Shown piece after piece: positions 60,483-64,000 of a DNA stretch of 64,000 nt (position 1 is its first letter; every line of letters starts with the position of its first letter). The notes beneath the pieces are model-generated. The model was given only the letters and a program-made list of their open reading frames with translations, had not been told where the DNA came from and ran no database searches. This stretch comes from Akkermansiaceae bacterium (GTDB lineage Bacteria > Verrucomicrobiota > Verrucomicrobiia > Verrucomicrobiales > Akkermansiaceae). The stretch is from assembly GCA_028822935.1 (NCBI GenBank), contig JAPKCM010000009.1, positions 1 through 64,000 of the forward strand. Direction: 5' to 3'. A program made the translations under genes and the position numbers.

Positions 60483-62036
60483 ATGAATTTCGACACCTTC
60501 ACCCAATCCCTCCTCCGCTACCCCGATCTCGGCTTTAGCATCGATTTCTCCCGCATGGACATTCCTTCGAATTACTCGGAAACGATGGCCTCAAAAATCG
60601 AAAAGGCACTCTCCGACCTCCAGAAGTTGGAGGCAGGCGCAATTGCCAACCCCGATGAAGGCCGCATGGTCGGTCACTACTGGTTGCGCAATCCTTCCCT
60701 CGCACCCACCGCCGAAATCCGAGCTCAAATCACCGAGCCCATCAAGGCCGTTAAAGAATTCGCCCAAAAGATTCACTCCGGAGAAATCGCGCCCCCTTCC
60801 GGCGGGATTTTCGAAAATATCATCATCATCGGCATCGGGGGATCCGCCCTCGGCCCCCAGCTCATTGAAGAAGCTCTCGGCGGCCCCAAGGCGGCTGTCA
60901 AAACATATTTCTTCGACAACACCGACCCTGCCGGCATCGATACTGATCTCGCCACCATTGGCAGATCTCTCGGCAAGAGCCTCGCCGTCGTCATCTCCAA
61001 ATCGGGCGGCACGGCGGAAACTCGTAACGGCATGCTCGAAGCAAAGCACGCCTACAAAGAAGCCGGCCTCGATTTCGCCAAGCACGCCATCGCTGTCACC
61101 GGCGAGGACTCCAAGCTCTACAAATTCGCCCAGGAAGAAGGCTTCATCGCCACCTTCCCCATGGAAGACTGGGTCGGAGGCCGTACTTCCATCCTCTCGA
61201 CCGTTGGCCTCGTTCCGATGGCCCTTCAGGATATCGATATCGACGCTATGCTCGCGGGAGCCAAGGCCATGGACGAGAAAACACGTAGCAGCGACGTTTC
61301 CCAAAATGCCGCCCTACAGCTTGCGCTCGCTTGGTATCACGCCGGAAATGGCAAAGGTGAAAAGGATCTCGTCATCCTACCCTATAAAGACTCACTCGTC
61401 CTCTTCTCTAAATATCTCCAGCAGCTCATCATGGAGTCGCTCGGAAAAGCGGAAGACCTCGATGGCAACACTGTCAACCAGGGCCTCGCCGTCTATGGCA
61501 ACAAGGGTTCCACCGACCAGCACGCCTACGTCCAGCAACTCCGCGACGGTCTCAATAACTTCTTTGCCACTTTCGTGGAAGTGCGCAAGGGCCGCGACAG
61601 CAGATCCATCACGGTCGATGGCGACAACACCGCTACTGACTACCTTCAAGGCTTCCTTCGTGGCACTCGCAATGCTCTTTATGAAAATGGTCGCAGCTCG
61701 ATCACGATCTCCATCGAAAAGGTCACCGCAAGCTCCCTAGGCCAACTCATCGCACTCTTCGAGCGCTCCGTCAGCCTTTACGCCTCCCTGATCAACGTGA
61801 ACGCCTATCACCAGCCGGGTGTCGAAGCAGGAAAGGCCGCCGCCGGAGAATTCCTCGATATCCTCAACAAAGTGCGAGGCCATCTCACCGGCGAGCGAAA
61901 GGACGCCGAGCAGCTGGCCTTCGAGTGCGGGGCCGATACCGAAAGCGTTTACCACGCTGCCGTCCACCTCGCCAACAACGGCGAAGCCCAGCAATCCCAA
62001 GGCGCCAACGCAAAGGAAGACACCTTCTCACTCTAA
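60483..62036 (+). CDS. pgi: Glucose-6-phosphate isomerase
   Basis: IIIGIGGSALGPQLIEEAL, VISKSGGTAETRNGML, GGRTSILSTVGL, QLIALFERSVSLYASLINVNAYHQPGVEAGK. Confidence 0.94.
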   Translation: MNFDTFTQSLLRYPDLGFSIDFSRMDIPSNYSETMASKIEKALSDLQKLEAGAIANPDEGRMVGHYWLRNPSLAPTAEIRAQITEPIKAVKEFAQKIHSGEIAPPSGGIFENIIIIGIGGSALGPQLIEEALGGPKAAVKTYFFDNTDPAGIDTDLATIGRSLGKSLAVVISKSGGTAETRNGMLEAKHAYKEAGLDFAKHAIAVTGEDSKLYKFAQEEGFIATFPMEDWVGGRTSILSTVGLVPMALQDIDIDAMLAGAKAMDEKTRSSDVSQNAALQLALAWYHAGNGKGEKDLVILPYKDSLVLFSKYLQQLIMESLGKAEDLDGNTVNQGLAVYGNKGSTDQHAYVQQLRDGLNNFFATFVEVRKGRDSRSITVDGDNTATDYLQGFLRGTRNALYENGRSSITISIEKVTASSLGQLIALFERSVSLYASLINVNAYHQPGVEAGKAAAGEFLDILNKVRGHLTGERKDAEQLAFECGADTESVYHAAVHLANNGEAQQSQGANAKEDTFSL

Positions 62037-62045
62037 TTACTAGAA

Positions 62046-62320
62046 ATACTTCTCCGAATCAAGATCACCCCAAATGCCTCGCGCAATGGCGTGATCAGTT
62101 GGGAGAAAAATCCAGACGCAGGACGACTTTTCAAGGCCCCATTCAAGCCCCTCCCATCGACGGCAAAGCCAATAAAGCGCTCACCGTCTTTCTTGCCAAA
62201 GAACTTAGACTTCCGAAGCCGCAGGTGACCTTAAAAAAAGGTCAGACGTCGCGCATTAAAACCATCGAACTTCCAGATGGGACGACGCTCCCTACTTCTT
62301 CGCAGGCGGCTTCTCAATAA
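62046..62320 (+). pseudogene. DUF167 (YggU-like) protein, frameshifted near 62137 and lacking a canonical start
   Basis: Frame 1 LRIKITPNASRNGVISWEKNPDAGRLFKAP; shifted frame GPIQAPPIDGKANKALTVFLAKELRLPKPQVTLKKGQTSRIKTIELP. Confidence 0.7.
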
Positions 62321-62966
62321 CTAAAGGCACCACCGTTGGAACCTCCGGATCTTCGACTTTTTCTTCCTCAGGAGCTTCAGTCTCGTCATCTTCTTCATCT
62401 TTTTCATCGTCATCCTCTAATACAAGTTCAGCCAAAGCCACGTTCGTAACAGCCAGGCAAAGAAGGTTATAGTTATGATTCAGCACTGCGGGAAAGGTCA
62501 CCCGCCCCGGCTCACGAATGTTCTCGCGAAGAATCTTCGCGGATAGATTGGCAAGGAGTTCCGCACCCACTTTTGCGGCTCGATCCAGCCCCGCAACATT
62601 CGCGCCAAGTTTGCCAGTTCCGGCAATGAGATCACTCGTTACTCGCTTTCCCTGAAGAGCCAGCGAACTCCGCGCCGACTCCACCGTTCCGTCTGGAGCA
62701 AAAGTCACTTCTAAACTCGCATGATCATCGCTCGCAAAGACACCGCGAAGATGATCAACCCGCAGCGAGACAAAAACACCACCATTCACCATCGGAGTGA
62801 TTTCTGGCCTCCACGTTCGATAGATACTCCCGGATCGTTCAAACTCGGCATATTTTCCTTTATCATTCCATCCCCCGAGGGACTTTCCAAATTTGTCGAT
62901 ATGAACAATTGGAGAAGCGGTGGCCAGGCCGGCAGCGAGGCAGAAGATCGAAAAGAGGCGTTTCAT
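62292..62966 (-). CDS. Hypothetical secreted protein with acidic C-terminus
   Basis: Signal peptide MKRLFSIFCLAAGLATASP; EDDDEKDEEDDETEAPEEE. Confidence 0.7.
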   Translation of the reverse strand: MKRLFSIFCLAAGLATASPIVHIDKFGKSLGGWNDKGKYAEFERSGSIYRTWRPEITPMVNGGVFVSLRVDHLRGVFASDDHASLEVTFAPDGTVESARSSLALQGKRVTSDLIAGTGKLGANVAGLDRAAKVGAELLANLSAKILRENIREPGRVTFPAVLNHNYNLLCLAVTNVALAELVLEDDDEKDEEDDETEAPEEEKVEDPEVPTVVPLVIEKPPAKK

Positions 62967-63044
62967 AGCGCTGGTTTTTTAGCTGATACGAGAAAAGAGC
63001 ACGGTTTATTCACCCAATAAGCGAATCAGTTCCAATTCTTGCCT

Positions 63045-63078
63045 CAAAAAAAACCGCCGTATCCGAAGACTCGACGGC
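63045..63078 (-). terminator. Putative Rho-independent terminator downstream of the Gfo/Idh/MocA gene
   Basis: Minus strand GCCGT...ACGGC stem followed by GGTTTTTTTT. Confidence 0.5.
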
Positions 63079-63101
63079 TCTTGCAAGTTTGAAGCCCTCT
63101 T

Positions 63102-64000
63102 TTACTCCTCGAGCTTGGTCCAAGCCGCGTTGTTTTTGGAGGAATCGACACAAGCCTTGATGAAAGCCATGCCCGCTACGCCATCATCGACCGTGGGATA
63201 GTCGTAGCCCCCCTCAGGCGGCTCATTACCATCGATCTTGTCAGAAATCGCCGCAGCCGCAGCGAGATAGACATTGGCAAAAGCCTCAATAAACCCTTCG
63301 GGATGCGCAAAGGGCGTCCGCGAATTCGCCTGCGCCGCTGCCCCAAGGTAGTCGTTTCCACGACGATAGGTTTTACGAGGCGCATTGGCAAACTTCACGA
63401 CGAGATCGTTTGGCTCTTCCTGGTGCCACTCAAGCGACGCCTTCGTGCCATAGACACGAATGTTGAGGTTGTTCTCGTCTCCGTTGGAAATCTGAGAAGC
63501 ATAAATGATCCCCTTCACCCCGCCCTCGAAACGAACAAGACAGTTCCCATCATCATCAAGTTCACGACCCGGAATGAAGGCAGTGAGTTCGGCTGCCAGT
63601 TCTTCGATTTCGAGATCTGTGATGTATTTCACGAGATTGTGAGCGTGAGTACCAATATCGCCGATACAGTTCGAGGAACCGGCAATCTTAGGATCAGCAC
63701 GCCAATTCGCAATCTTACTCGAGCCCTCGCCTTCGACATCGCCCACCGCATACCCCTGAGGATACTCGGCCACAATCTTGAGGATGCGGCCCAGCTCGCC
63801 ATCAGCGACCATGCGCTTCGCTTCCTTCACCATCGGGTAGCCCGTGTAGTTGTGCGTGAGCGCGAAGATGACATCGCCCTTCTTCACCAACTCCTGCAGC
63901 TCTTTCCCCTGTTCCATATTAAGCGCGAGAGGCTTGTCACAGATGACGTTAATCCCTGCTTCCAGGAAGGTCTTCGCCACATCGAAGTGGAGATGATTCT
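63102..64000 (-). CDS. Gfo/Idh/MocA family oxidoreductase, partial (5' end beyond window)
   Basis: NVICDKPLALNMEQGKEL, GRILKIVAEYPQG, DIGTHAHNLVKYITD. Confidence 0.9.
   Translation of the reverse strand, partial: NHLHFDVAKTFLEAGINVICDKPLALNMEQGKELQELVKKGDVIFALTHNYTGYPMVKEAKRMVADGELGRILKIVAEYPQGYAVGDVEGEGSSKIANWRADPKIAGSSNCIGDIGTHAHNLVKYITDLEIEELAAELTAFIPGRELDDDGNCLVRFEGGVKGIIYASQISNGDENNLNIRVYGTKASLEWHQEEPNDLVVKFANAPRKTYRRGNDYLGAAAQANSRTPFAHPEGFIEAFANVYLAAAAAISDKIDGNEPPEGGYDYPTVDDGVAGMAFIKACVDSSKNNAAWTKLEE

Overview
The window looks like a chromosomal segment from a Verrucomicrobiota-type bacterium. This is inferred from a PVC-type heme-binding dehydrogenase, DUF1501 and sulfatase genes, CotH/lamin-tail and PEP-CTERM proteins, and a TamB/BamA pair. 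Most of it is housekeeping: PBP2 (mrdA-like), RRM protein, miaA, TamB/BamA-like, DUF3482/DUF2868 pair, split methionine synthase, PQQ-repeat protein, SpoU methyltransferase, Ni-SOD, aroB, M23 peptidase, RidA, mnmH/selU, TatD, peptide deformylase with ExbD/ExbB/TonB-like and RodA, a Pqi (PqiA-PqiA-PqiB-PqiC) operon, SelO, sulfatase, LamG, CotH and PEP-CTERM proteins, a heme operon (ccsA/hemX-hemA-hemC-cobA/hemD), apt, pgi, and a partial Gfo/Idh/MocA oxidoreductase. One CAT-anticodon tRNA is present. I saw no CRISPR array, rRNA, intact mobile element or intact defence system. The main result from reading the raw sequence is that several genes absent from or truncated in the ORF track are coding sequences with single lesions. 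Three have in-frame TGA codons (lipoprotein at 3653-4195, small membrane protein at 27506-27817, MglA-like GTPase at 34182-34787). One DUF1501 gene has an in-frame TAA and an internal deletion. Others are a frameshifted DUF167 gene, a DnaQ-like exonuclease without a canonical start, two c-type cytochrome remnants, a truncated integrase between a tRNA and a half-tRNA, and a possible HsdR remnant. Pseudogenisation or assembly error is the default explanation; recoding or readthrough is unlikely but testable. I ran no searches, so family names come from motif recognition.
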